A stretch of 64,000 bases of DNA from Atriophallophorus winterbourni (Eukaryota; Platyhelminthes; Trematoda; Plagiorchiida; Microphallidae). This document shows positions 55,351 through 64,000 of the stretch, piece by piece. The notes beneath the pieces are model-generated. The model saw nothing but the letters and a program-made list of their open reading frames with translations. It had not been told where the DNA came from and searched no databases. The first letter of the stretch is position 1. The number at the start of each line of letters is the position of its first letter. The position numbers were made by a program, and so were the translations under genes. Where the stretch lies: positions 1 to 64,000 of the forward strand of contig JACCGJ010011120.1 in NCBI GenBank assembly GCA_013407085.1. Direction: 5' to 3'.

Positions 55351-55380
55351 TGAATGAATGAATGAATGAATGAATGAATG
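55351..55380 (+). repeat. (TGAA)n microsatellite
   Basis: Seven and a half perfect TGAA units within a CLIP intron. The run encodes a spurious SFIHSFIH repeat on the minus strand. Confidence 0.95.
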
Positions 55381-55795
55381 CACCTCGACGGTGTTGTGCC
55401 AACTGTTTGTGTGACCGCAGCAGATGAATAACCAAATGCGGTTCGCGAAAAATGTGAGACTTTGAGTGTATCGCTGTGTGCAGATACAGATACAAGCGGA
55501 TACATCCAGCAAACTGAACAGTAAAGTTGGCTGGGTGCCTTTGATGAAAAATTAGGGCGTTGAACAACCAGTAAAGGAATGGACGAGTTGGGACGCCTCT
55601 TTTGATTGTCAGTGAAATGCACTCAGAGCGTTTTACATTGTTAAAAATGGGAGAGAACGACTGAACCCACAACATCAAAGAAGAGTATATTGATAACAAA
55701 ACACTGGGAAAATATATTGCGACCATAAAAGCATGGGGCCGAATGAAATAGCTTGGATCCGAAAAAAATCGGGTTGTGCTCACAGCTACTACAGC

Positions 55796-56030
55796 ACGGA
55801 TGTGCAATCACGCAGCATTTATGCGCTGTGCGGCTAACATCGTGCTAAATTGATTGGCCAACGGTAGCGAGCTGCATACTGAAACACGCTGGAGTCTCAC
55901 TACCATTTTTATTTCCCCCTCTCATATCTGCCTAGGAAGGGGAAACCTGACGGTATCTTAGCCCACGTGCAGTCTCTGACTGTGCGGCACTTTGACTGGA
56001 TCAGACTTGTGCTTTCATACCATACCATAT
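55796..56030 (-). repeat. Family S repeat
   Basis: Minus-strand copy: plus-strand order is GCACGGATGTGCAATCACG, GCGGCTAACATCGTGCTAAA, GCATACTGAAACACGCTGG, AGTCTCACTACCATTTTTAT, CAGTCTCTGACTGTGCGGCA, GGATCAGACTTGTGCTTTCA, TACCATACCAT. Full length for the family (~235 bp). Confidence 0.75.
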
Positions 56031-56034
56031 AATA

Positions 56035-57680
56035 CAGCATATGATTTCGGGGCTCTAAATAGGAGCTCGTTTCGACAGTGCTGATGTAGACAAATGGCTC
56101 GGTAAGTAAGAACAATAAACAAAGAATTGTGTCCTCATAAGGCTATGGGGCTTTTAGCTCACACAAATCAATCAGTGAAATTCAGAGGATGCTTCTGACG
56201 GGATTTATTTCCCGAAGTCAGACCTACGGAGTCAAACGTTCACCAACATCGTATCCGCCACCTCAGCTAATCGCATAAATCAATTGCTAATCATGGGTTA
56301 GTGCAAGCTTAGACATTCATAGCAAACAACAGATGAAGTTCGAGGGCACCAGTCATCACGTACATCTTGTGTTCACTGAGCGCATCCGTGACATCCCTGG
56401 TGCAGAGTCAACTGCTTGATGCCGAAACCAAACAACACAGACACACACCATAGAAGCATCCGGTCAATCGATTGCGCAAACCTGCTTTTCTGGACACGAA
56501 AATCCGAATATAGATGCATCGCTTGCAAGCATATCACATGATACAAAAAGATCACAAATATCACACACGACAAGTAGCATTCGAGTGTGTGTGTGCAACA
56601 TAAACCATTTTCACGGATGCTTTGGAGGCTGTGACAGTGGGAAATTAAGCTACAACAAAACCATGGCATGACAGCTGGCCACAAAGTGGGGGCACTACGC
56701 GGGTATTAGTCAAAACGCGTGGTGGTTTTGGCTGCACGCCAAACGACGGACGACGCAAATTGTGGTCCGTCATCAGGCTTCATTGATTTAATAATGTTGA
56801 CCAGATAGATGCATCGATGTAAACACACACCGAGAGACGTTACAATCCGGTGTGATCACAGATTGCCAGACTATAGAGTGTGATCGCGAGCGAGCGTGTG
56901 TGTGTGTGGGTGTGTTGCGTAACCCTATTTGGCAGACAATAACACGGGACCACGTTGTGTGATGCAAGTGCATGCCAAGCTGTCGCGCACATGATGGAAA
57001 AACAAACGGTATGCAATTAAGTCAATTTCGGTTTACGAACCAGCGCGTGTAACTTGTCAACAATCGCCATACGAAGCGACAATGCTTATGACAATGAAAA
57101 AAGCATCGGCCGAACAACTTTCAAACAATGGGTCATGTACGAGAATTACTGTGACTATTGGAGGAAATGATGGAAATGCCTTCGATGTGAAGTGAGACAC
57201 AAATTGCTGGAAAGCAGGAAATTGATTGCATGATCAATAGTTCGTGAGTTATAATGTAATCAGGACTCGATGAAAACTCCCCCTGTGCTCAGCACGATAA
57301 AAAAACGAGTTTGCGTAGGTTTATCGAATGACGATATGATTTAAAATTGAAAAAGAATACAAAACATTTCACAATTCTTCGCAGAATGGCTGAGGTCCAT
57401 ATCGTTTCTGTGCATGTAACGGGAATATTAAATAGCGATTCGGAGGACAGAAAATTGGTTAGCAATGGCCTGGTTTAACATTACCATGTGTACTGCAGCA
57501 ACAAATGATTAATGATTAAAAGGTATACACAGCCATGGTGATAAAATTCTAAATAGAGGGAGAAGTGTGGGACATAAAACCTACTGAACCTGTAGAAGCA
57601 CAGACAAAATGGGATGAGTTGTCTACACCTCAAATCAAACACGCAGTCTACAAAGTCCTGTCCCGTTGGCTGATAAATCA
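56035..57680. other. Intronic sequence, no gene recognised
   Basis: Contains TG tracts at about 56584-56593 and 56895-56911. Minus-strand open frames (for example 56373-56684) have no recognisable motifs and no splice sites in phase with the CLIP exons. Confidence 0.4.
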
Positions 57681-58261
57681 CCTCACTGGGTACTTACTTA
57701 CTTTACTTACTTTGTGCGACTATCTCCTCAAGGATGAGTCGGCTTCAATGAAGATTCTTGGGAATTTGGGTACAAAGCGGCGTCCCCAGCACCACTCGGC
57801 GTTTGTTCGAGTCAGCTTCTCTAGCCTTTGCACAACCAAGTGCGACCTGCAAGGCAGCAGGGAGTTGCAACAAAGAGGTGGTGTGTCTAAAAGACTCTGT
57901 TCCAGATTTTTCCTCAGGGTTTTCTCCCGAAGCCTTTCCCGCGATCGGGTATCCCGCAAGGCTGCGGAGGTTTACAATCAGGGTTTTCCTTCCCTTAGAT
58001 GAAATGCCCTCCCAGGCTAACGAGCTCCATCTACCCGAAGCAAACTGGTTTTTAGGCGCCAGTCACTCGCCTTCGCCCCTTCTCCTGTTGGTAGAAGCAG
58101 TTCCCCCGGGCTCGGGGAGCCACTCGTGCAGGCCAGAAGCTGGACTTGGTTGTCAGAGGCTATTTGAGACGTGTGCCATATGAGAGCATTTTATAAACAG
58201 TGAGAGCTTATCCCCACTGCCACCCCCGGCTATGACAACCATTAGAACTCCTCACTGGGTA
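57681..58261 (-). mobile_element. Short RTE-derived element with perfect target-site duplication
   Basis: Flanked by the 12-bp direct repeat CCTCACTGGGTA (57681-57692 and 58250-58261). On the minus strand it begins GGTTGTCATAGCCGGGGGTG at about 58240 and ends with GTCGCACAAAGTAAGTAAAG followed by TAAG repeats. It is a full-length sister of 50938-51462 and shares its 5' ~280 bp with the RTE LINE at 44255. It sits in the CLIP intron, on the same strand as the gene. The TAAG tail and duplication indicate RTE-driven retroposition. Confidence 0.88.
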
Positions 58262-58405
58262 AGGTGAATGATTACACCAGGCGGTCTGAATACTACATAA
58301 TAGAGCTACGTTTATTTCTTCTTCCTTTAGGTGAAAGAGCTTGAGATACAAGTTCAACGTCATGAACGAAATGGCCAACGTAAGTGAAACTATATGACTG
58401 CTTAC

Positions 58406-58523
58406 CGGAATCAGCGTGATTTTGAGCGTTTGCTTCCATAGCTTGAATCCTCTGTAGCAGATTCTGCTTTTCTTTTTCCAAAGTTTGCACAGCGTTTGCG
58501 TGTGATTCTTTCAAAGCCATGTG
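58406..58523 (-). CDS. CLIP-170-like protein, coiled-coil exon
   Basis: A 118-nt exon with acceptor CATTTATCAG and donor G|GTAAGC. It encodes 39 residues plus one base. The segment TLEKEKQNLLQRIQAME is a clear coiled coil. The single trailing G joins CC at the start of the next exon to give GCC (Ala), so the 5.5-kb intron downstream splices in phase although it contains a CR1-like LINE, a short RTE-derived element and satellite-like repeats. The exon lies between an RTE-derived insertion (57.69-58.25 kb) and a LINE 3' tail (58.59-58.80 kb). Confidence 0.72.
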
Positions 58524-58589
58524 CTGATAAATGATGCGCAAGATGTAAAATTGATCGGAAAGATGTAAAAAAGTGTAAAAACGTGAATA

Positions 58590-58805
58590 ATATGTTGTTG
58601 TTGTTGTTGTTGTTGACCTCCTACAGTCGATATCGACCATGAATGTACATCACAAGCGTATGATCGTTTCATGCTTTGCAGCTTTTAGAATGACGAAACA
58701 GTCCGATTCGAGAGTGACAATCCTGCAGCGCTCATGGCTATGGGAAGTACTCGGTCAATCAGCGTCGGTTGCACGCCAGCGGTGTAATCTATGTTTAGCC
58801 TCGAG
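58590..58805 (-). mobile_element. 3' end of zinc-finger-ended LINE with (GTT)n tail
   Basis: The plus strand reads (TTG)n from about 58592 to 58614, then GACCTCCTACAGTCGATATC, GACCATGAATGTACATCAC, the finger region and CAGCGTCGGTTGCACGCC. On the minus strand this is the element 3' end with a CAA tail. About 190 bp long, 5'-truncated, in a CLIP intron. Confidence 0.8.
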
Positions 58806-58809
58806 GAAC

Positions 58810-59430
58810 ACTACAACATATTGAGAATAATATGTAATTTGCAATGCATAAGGCAAAAGTCGATTATTTGAAACAAAAACCACAGTGTTATTCCTCGCCA
58901 TAGTCGACCAATATTGCTGGAGTATGATGCTTGAGCAGAGTGCCGGACAAAACTTAGCAGTTCGGAAAGAGAACACATCGTAGAGGCTTGGTACACGAGC
59001 AGTGGGCGAGTGAGCTGATAAAAACATTAGTCGCCCGACCGAAATGGGATTACCATTGTTACACTCAATCGAGCAAGTTTTATGTCAGGCTCAAATCAAA
59101 TAATGTATGTAACTTAAGCACCCACACGATGCATTAAACTTGCGTGATAGTCTGATTCTAAGTCAATGCTGGTACGTATGGACTCAAACGGAATTGAAAG
59201 TAACAAGTAATGATATTATAAATCGATGTTAGTTGAGAACACTTCGACTATCGTAGAAATGTACAAATGCGCAGCTCCCTAAACCGTATATAAATTAAAC
59301 GCATGAGTTTATTTGTATTCAAGGGGGTACGGGGCAATTACGGCGTTGAAACTGATGAGATTGATTAGGAAAACATTATTCCAATGTAATAAGGAAAAAT
59401 GCAACAACGAAAGCAACACAAGCCTCACTC
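58810..59430. other. Intronic sequence, no feature recognised
   Basis: Between the LINE tail and the exon at 59433. No supported frame or repeat family. Confidence 0.45.
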
Positions 59431-59432
59431 AC

Positions 59433-59538
59433 CTCGCTCAACGTTCGATCCAGTTGACCTTGAAGCAACTGCAGTTCAGTTGTTTTCGCTTTTACATTCT
59501 CCAACGCGTTCGCCACACTTGCTTCGAGGGAGGAGATG
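59433..59538 (-). CDS. CLIP-170-like protein, coiled-coil exon
   Basis: A 106-nt exon with a good acceptor (CCTATTTTTGTAG) and a consensus donor (GAG|GTGAGT). It encodes 35 residues with leucines in heptad spacing (SSLEASVANALENVK, then TELQLLQGQLDRTL). It ends on a complete codon, matching the phase-0 start of the next exon. No sequence-specific domain is visible; it is part of the long rod that dimerises CLIP-170 proteins. The flanking introns carry repeats but no competing genes. Confidence 0.7.
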
Positions 59539-59539
59539 C

Positions 59540-61325
59540 TACAAAAATAGGATCGATTTTGGGGAGATGCAACACGTGTCCTTTGGAACACAAGAAAAAA
59601 CTGTTAACCTCAAACGCGGCCAACACTTACAGGTAGTCGATCTGAACTTCTATAAACGAACTGCAGACAGGGTGGGGAATTTTACTAGGACCAGCTTCGT
59701 GACAGAAGAAAACTTGAAACTATTTGAATTTAAGACTTCATAAATGGGAACGTAAACTGACAAAATTCTAATACTGATCAATGAACTGTGGTACTCGCAT
59801 CCCAGCCCGAATACATCACAACCGCTTTTTAACTCTTTGTTATCATCACGTAAAGATTGAGTTTCGTGAGGCTTGAAAAAGTGGAAAAGTTATGCTTGAA
59901 AGACACTGTTATATAAGGTTCGAAAAAGGAATCACTGTGTTCAAACACAGAACCACAGAGTGGATTAATTAGCCGTTAGGTTCAAGGTGGAACATAGCTA
60001 ATCTTGTTCCATATTTGATGGTGTTAAGGAAGAAATCTTGTTGCATAGCATTGTAGTGAAATCATTCAGCAAGGCCCGAGCGAAAATCATTAGCCAAAGC
60101 TGGTGAAAAAATGTTGAACAGGTCTCAGCTGAAGAGCGTGTACAACTGGAGGGAATGGCGACGTCTCTGTAACACACGATCTGATGTGAGCTGAGTTTGA
60201 ACTATCGAGCCTCCTAATAGCTTTAAATATACACGAGTAGAGGTCACCCGTCAATTACAGGAGCGGAGCGGCATATTCACCCGAATGCCGCGGACCCAAA
60301 CAGCGGTGTAAAAACAACAAAAGTTAGAGCCGTCTGCAAATGCAAGGAGACTTCAATGTGGGTTCACATGCAGATCGTTGCCGGACGCGATCAGCTAAGC
60401 ACGACATATTGAACAATTGCACGATGAGACAGGAGCACAAGTTTGACAGTCAACCACAATATAACTCCCGCAGACAGTATTAAAAGTGTTGCAATATGCG
60501 AGATTATCATGATTCGAGAAGTAGAGTTTGAATTATCCGGCATTTAAGCACCTACCCGTGAATTTTGTGGGCATTTATCATAAGATGTCAACTAAGCTGA
60601 TTAACGTTGAAGAACCACTTATAGGCTCAAAAAAGCTCATTTGCATGCATCTCCATCACACACAGCACGACCGGTTTCGTGCTCATTCTATCGTTCCGAA
60701 ATGCAACAAGAACAATGCTGATGAAAAGCGTTGATAAAAGTGTTAGCGACCACGTTTGACGCTGAAAACATTGCCAAATAGCATTAATGAATAAGGAAGT
60801 GGGAAACCACAGAAATTCCTTTAGGTAAAATGCGGATCACCCAACAGGTGGAAAAACTGGGGAAAAAGTGAAATACTGAAATTCAACATATATAGACTCA
60901 CGTTTCACGGGCTTCAGTCAGCTGAATTTGGAAGTGAGAATTATGATAGTAAAATTGATGGTTAAACCAAATGGTAATTAACGAAAGAGCACATAATAGT
61001 TAGAGGTAGCACACCTGGATGTGTAATGAACAAAATTCAAACATTAAAGCCCTAAATACGGGAACAATAAATAAGATTCTGAGGACGAAAAACCAACAAG
61101 TCAAAAAATAAAGCCAAATCCGAGCAGTCGAAAGAATGCAAAATAAAAACAACAGATAGCTGCTACTCATTTGATCGAGTAGTGCATATTGAAGAAAATC
61201 ACCGGAATTGCGTGCGATTGGTCAGTCTTTCAGTTTCGAGGAGAACTAAGTCACACAGACAATTTCCATATGCTATGCACTATAAAAGAAATTGCGTGAA
61301 TATAGTGAAAAAGTTAAACATTTCA
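59540..61325. other. Intronic sequence with decayed R2 and R1 traces
   Basis: GAGGCTTGAAAAAGTGGAAA, TAAGGTTCGAAAAAGGAATC and CACAGAACCACAGAGTG at about 59865-59962 are a decayed minus-oriented R2 unit. TTTGCATGCATCTCCATCAC and GCACGACCGGTTTCGTGCTC at 60639-60685 are an R1 piece ending inside the hammerhead core. No gene other than the flanking exons is supported. Confidence 0.5.
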
Positions 61326-61326
61326 C

Positions 61327-61432
61327 AGCTGCATATCCCAACGCGATTCTATCTCTGATAGTGTAGCCTGATACATCCGCTGCTGTTGTGTGCTTCGCTT
61401 CTCTGCTAGCTCCCCACGACGCATCGAAAGAC
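61327..61432 (-). CDS. CLIP-170-like protein, probable coiled-coil exon (5' boundary uncertain)
   Basis: The minus-strand frame between a TAATTTAG acceptor and a CT|GTGAAA donor encodes a charged, glutamine-rich helix (ELAEKRSTQQQRMYQ, then SEIESRWDMQ). The two bases left at the 3' end (CT) plus the C opening the exon at 59433-59538 give CTC (Leu), so the downstream junction is in phase. The upstream junction is not: the preceding exon ends on a complete codon, but this one would need one extra base. An internal acceptor after GGGGAG (starting at the codon for L of ELAEKR) would restore phase but has a poor pyrimidine tract. The coding call is fairly good; the start is not settled. Confidence 0.5.
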
Positions 61433-61890
61433 CTAAATTACGTGATTTAGCCACCCGAAAAGGTTGATTTCTTTTAACATATTGGAGTCAAAACATTTGA
61501 GATCGTTAGGAAAGGCGAGCAGAAAATAGCGAGTTGTTTGCAGGAGGGTAGGTAGCTAGTCAATGATGATGTTTCTATTTCGATCCTAATTGAAATGAGA
61601 CAATACATCTACTTAGAAATAAGTGAACTGTAAACAACTCATTTCTGTATAGTTTATGAGGTTCAAGATTACGTCAACCATTTATACTATAAACTGGTCT
61701 GAGGTTGTGATAAACTCGAAGACTTTCTCGGGTCATCGACAACAAGAACGTTTGCTAAAATTAATGACCCGTTCATTGACTGTAATAGAGGAAATGACAT
61801 TTCTGACCACAGGTTACTTGAAGCAATGAAAAATAAACGACCTTGACGCTATAAACAAAGCATCGTATATGTTGGAAAAATTAAACAAAC
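61433..61890. other. Intron with unresolved phase
   Basis: A 458-bp interval between two predicted CLIP exons whose phases do not match. I searched it by eye for a small coiled-coil exon and found none convincing. Confidence 0.4.
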
Positions 61891-61999
61891 CTCATTTGAC
61901 GGTATCCGTGAGGACAATTGGTTTTCGAGGTTCGCACGTTCCGATTCCAACTCAGCGATTCGAGTTTCAAGCTGAACTCGCCGCGAATCTGACTCCTCG
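61891..61999 (-). CDS. CLIP-170-like protein, coiled-coil exon
   Basis: A 109-nt exon starting after a pyrimidine-containing acceptor (TTTCGGATTTCAG) and ending GAG before GTTTGT. One base plus 36 codons encode a strongly helical, charged segment with heptad leucines (RIAELESERANLENQL). This is classic parallel coiled coil, as in the central rod of CLIP-170. Phase joins the exon at 63852-64000 exactly. Phase does not join the next predicted exon (61327-61432) with its best acceptor, so either one of those splice sites differs or a small exon is missing from the 458-bp intron. Confidence 0.65.
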
Positions 62000-62097
62000 C
62001 TGAAATCCGAAAATTGATTTATGAATTCAACAATATGACAACGGGGTTTACATAGATATAAAGCGGCGATTTGTGTAACTTAAAAGTTGTTTGCTAA

Positions 62098-62325
62098 TGT
62101 ATGTATGAAAGCACAAGCCTGATCCAGGCAAAGTGCCTCACAGTCAGAGACTGCACATAGGCGAAGATACTGTCAGGTTGCCCAGGCCTAGACAGATATG
62201 AGGAAGAAAGAAGAACAGGAAATGGCAGTGAGACTCCAGCCTGTTTCAGCATGCAGCTCACTACCTCTGGCCAATCAATTTAGCACCGTGTTAGCCGCAC
62301 AGCGCAAAGTACTGTTAATGTATAG
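62098..62325 (+). repeat. Family S repeat
   Basis: GTATGAAAGCACAAGCCTG, GATCCAGGCAAAGTGCCTCA, CAGTCAGAGACTGCACATAG, GCCCAGGCCTAGACAGATAT, CAGTGAGACTCCAGCCTGTT, TAGCACCGTGTTAGCCGCAC, AAAGTACTGTTAATG. Antisense to the CLIP gene in its 1.85-kb intron. Confidence 0.75.
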
Positions 62326-62329
62326 CCCG

Positions 62330-63245
62330 AAGAATACGTTCAGATTTGGTGTGCGAATCATTAATATCCCTGATTATTCAAAGCCAGAGCACAAACGCTT
62401 GGACACGTTTCAACGACCGTTCAATTGCCAGTTGACAAGGTGCATGTGCACGAAGTGAAGGGGAAATGTCAAAACAGAAGGGGTTCAATATCCGTTCAGC
62501 TTCTACAGATCAACATCAACAACACTATCTTCATACGCGTTATCCATAGGAAATACAGCACACCGGTAGCAAGTACTGGATGCTTAAATGGCAAAGTAAA
62601 AACTTAACTATATGAAAAAGGCGGGAGAGAGAAAAAGTTACAGAGTCTGTAGAAGGGAACGGAGAAACATTGTGATGAGTTGCTTACACCTCGAATGAAA
62701 AATACATTTAATCAAGTTTCACGAACGCTTAGAGCGACATCAGCCAGGCAGCCGCGAGCAATTGAACGAGAAATAATATTCCGTATCCGCTTATTTGGCT
62801 GTTCACGAATCAGACTTCATCATCAGGCGGGTATTTATGTAAGCCAGTAGCTGAAAGCACATCAACTATAGCTGGTTTCTACGGAAACCGGAAATAAGCG
62901 CCAGTCCTACGGGTCACAACGGCTGACAAGGTATTAAAACTGTATAAAACATTTAACGAATCGGCCAGAGCGTAATTTATTGGTGACGTTTCTCGCTTCT
63001 GGCACACAAGCTTCTTCAAGCTAATCAAAACAATTATACCATTACAAAACACGTCATTCTCGTCACCCCAACAACATACTAGATAAAGCAAACACTCCAA
63101 GGAGATACTAGGTGCAAGACGTAACTAACCACTCACCACTAACTAACTGATCGCAGAGACTGCAGTCAAGCAACTTCAGTAGGAGAGATTCCTCGCGGGT
63201 TTCACTTTTATGCATCATAAAAAGCTTTCCTCGTTATTCCACTTG
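62330..63245. other. Intronic sequence, no feature recognised
   Basis: No supported open frame, splice-consistent exon or recognised repeat. Confidence 0.45.
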
Positions 63246-63250
63246 ATAAC

Positions 63251-63470
63251 ACGCACGGGTGTGCAACCGTACAGTACTTCTGTTCTGTGCTGAATTGATT
63301 GGCCATCGGTAGTGAGCTGCATGCTGAAACACGCTAGAGTCTCACTACCATTTTTAATCTATTTCTTATATCTGTCTAGGCCTGGGCAACCTGACAGTAA
63401 TATCGTCCACGTGCAGTCTCTGACTGTGCGGCACTTTGCCTGGATCGGGCTTGTGCTTTCATACCACTTG
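63251..63470 (-). repeat. Family S repeat
   Basis: Plus-strand order: CACGGGTGTGCAACCGTACA, GTGCTGAATTGATTGGCCAT, CATGCTGAAACACGCTAGAG, TCTCACTACCATTTTTAATC, ATATCTGTCTAGGCCTGGGC, CACGTGCAGTCTCTGACTGT, GGATCGGGCTTGTGCTTTCA. Full-length copy in sense orientation relative to CLIP. Confidence 0.75.
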
Positions 63471-63548
63471 ATATGGATGTGTGTCTCAATTGATCTTCAT
63501 CGCGTCTGACGATCTTACCAAACATGATCTCTGTTCGTTCTGATACTT

Positions 63549-63580
63549 TCGGCCTGACAAGAAACGAAACGTTACCAATA
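63549..63580 (+). ncRNA. Degenerate hammerhead-like motif of the Penelope type
   Basis: TCGGC, CTGACAA, GAAAC, GAAA, CGTTACC. Shares GAAACGTTACC with 15149 and 42895, but the CTGANGA box is changed and helix II is lost. About 80 bp from a family S repeat, as at 42895. Confidence 0.35.
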
Positions 63581-63851
63581 ACAAATCTTCATTTTCATGA
63601 ATATGGTTCCACGATCGGTCACAAAGTTGTAGAGAGAGAAAATTAAGTGCATTTCAACGAACAAAAAGCTTGAACTTGATGCTGGTTATGATCTGACAAT
63701 ATTGATTGATTGTATATTTTTATTAATAGTTGGATGCAAAAATGAAGCCAACTATCAAATTGATGTATGCGAATGTGTTTGGATGCCAGAAGGTAAACCG
63801 AAATCTGAGCCAACTGATAACAATTTTTAAACGATCTAACCGATGGCTTAC

Positions 63852-64000
63852 ATGGTATTTGACAGAAAATTGATCTTTGTTCGTAAAACATCCCAAAGGC
63901 TCTCCAAAGAGCCGCTCACGTCAGCCGAATCATCCCCCAGGAGCCCGCAAAATTCCTTCCGAAGCTGTTCCTGGATCAGCCTCGCAGTCTCCAACGAACG
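63852..64000 (-). CDS. CLIP-170-like protein, coiled-coil exon (5' end beyond window)
   Basis: This is the most upstream visible exon of the CLIP-170-like gene. It runs off the window edge, so its 5' boundary is unseen. The minus-strand frame is open for 49 codons plus two bases. It contains the heptad-like segment ETARLIQEQLRKEF followed by an acidic stretch (GDDSAD). The exon ends ACC-AT before a strong donor (GTAAGC). The two leftover bases AT join the single C that starts the next exon to give ATC (Ile), so the phases agree. CLIP-170 proteins have N-terminal CAP-Gly domains and then a long coiled coil; this piece belongs to the coiled coil. On its own it would not be recognised; the call rests on phase continuity with the downstream exons. 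Confidence 0.6.

Noticed and set aside
55116..55807. Long overlapping minus-strand frames including a HSFIHSFIH repeat
   Set aside because: The repeat is the translation of the TGAA microsatellite. The frames cross intronic sequence with no coding signature and do not fit CLIP splice phases.

Overview
The window is AT-rich DNA of a multicellular animal. It has long introns, sparse exons and dense decayed non-LTR retrotransposons, with Penelope-like element (PLE) remnants and hammerhead-ribozyme repeats. That mix resembles lophotrochozoans, and parasitic flatworms (trematodes) in particular. The taxon is an inference; no host gene here is diagnostic.

The one host gene I can support is on the minus strand of the right quarter (49,087 to beyond 64,000). 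It is the 3' half of a CLIP-170/CLIP1-type microtubule plus-end tracking protein. Six or seven short coiled-coil exons lead to a terminal exon with two CX2CX5HX4C zinc knuckles and an acidic-aromatic C-terminus ending DTF. Splice phases agree at five of six junctions. The junction between the exons at 61,891-61,999 and 61,327-61,432 is unresolved. The CAP-Gly N-terminal half must lie beyond 64,000.

The first 48 kb shows no convincing host exon. It contains: (i) CR1/Jockey-superfamily LINEs, including one nearly full-length copy broken by frameshifts (18.3-21.5 kb), one 5'-truncated copy with an uninterrupted reverse-transcriptase frame (28.7-30.3 kb) and several fragments; (ii) 3' fragments of another LINE whose protein ends in a C2HC finger, marked by a GGTCGA/TCGACC palindrome and CAA/GTT-type tails (7.4, 22.6, 26.3, 33.8, 41.9, 48.0 and 58.6 kb); (iii) an RTE-type LINE with an internal endonuclease deletion (44.3-47.2 kb); (iv) PLE remnants with a GIY-YIG endonuclease (14.4-15.2 kb and 50.7-52.2 kb).

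The most striking signal is three families of short repeats that fold on paper as type I hammerhead ribozymes. R1 is a unit of about 232 bp, often in tandem. R2 is a unit of about 200-290 bp containing a GGTTCGT/ACGAACC hairpin. Both have a CTGATGA core, helix II closed by AAACA, GAAA, a minimal helix III (AC-CG-GU) and a cleavable NUH; the best R1 copies have a 6-bp helix I. The third family (CTGACGA, a helix II of about 7 bp, GAAACGTT) sits in PLE 3' regions. The arrangement resembles small tandem hammerhead retroelements (animal retrozymes, schistosome hammerhead satellites) thought to use PLE machinery.

The CLIP introns carry nested insertions with readable target-site duplications: a PLE is interrupted by R2, and R2 by an RTE-derived short element. 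They also carry an antisense LINE and several copies of an unclassified ~250-bp repeat (family S).
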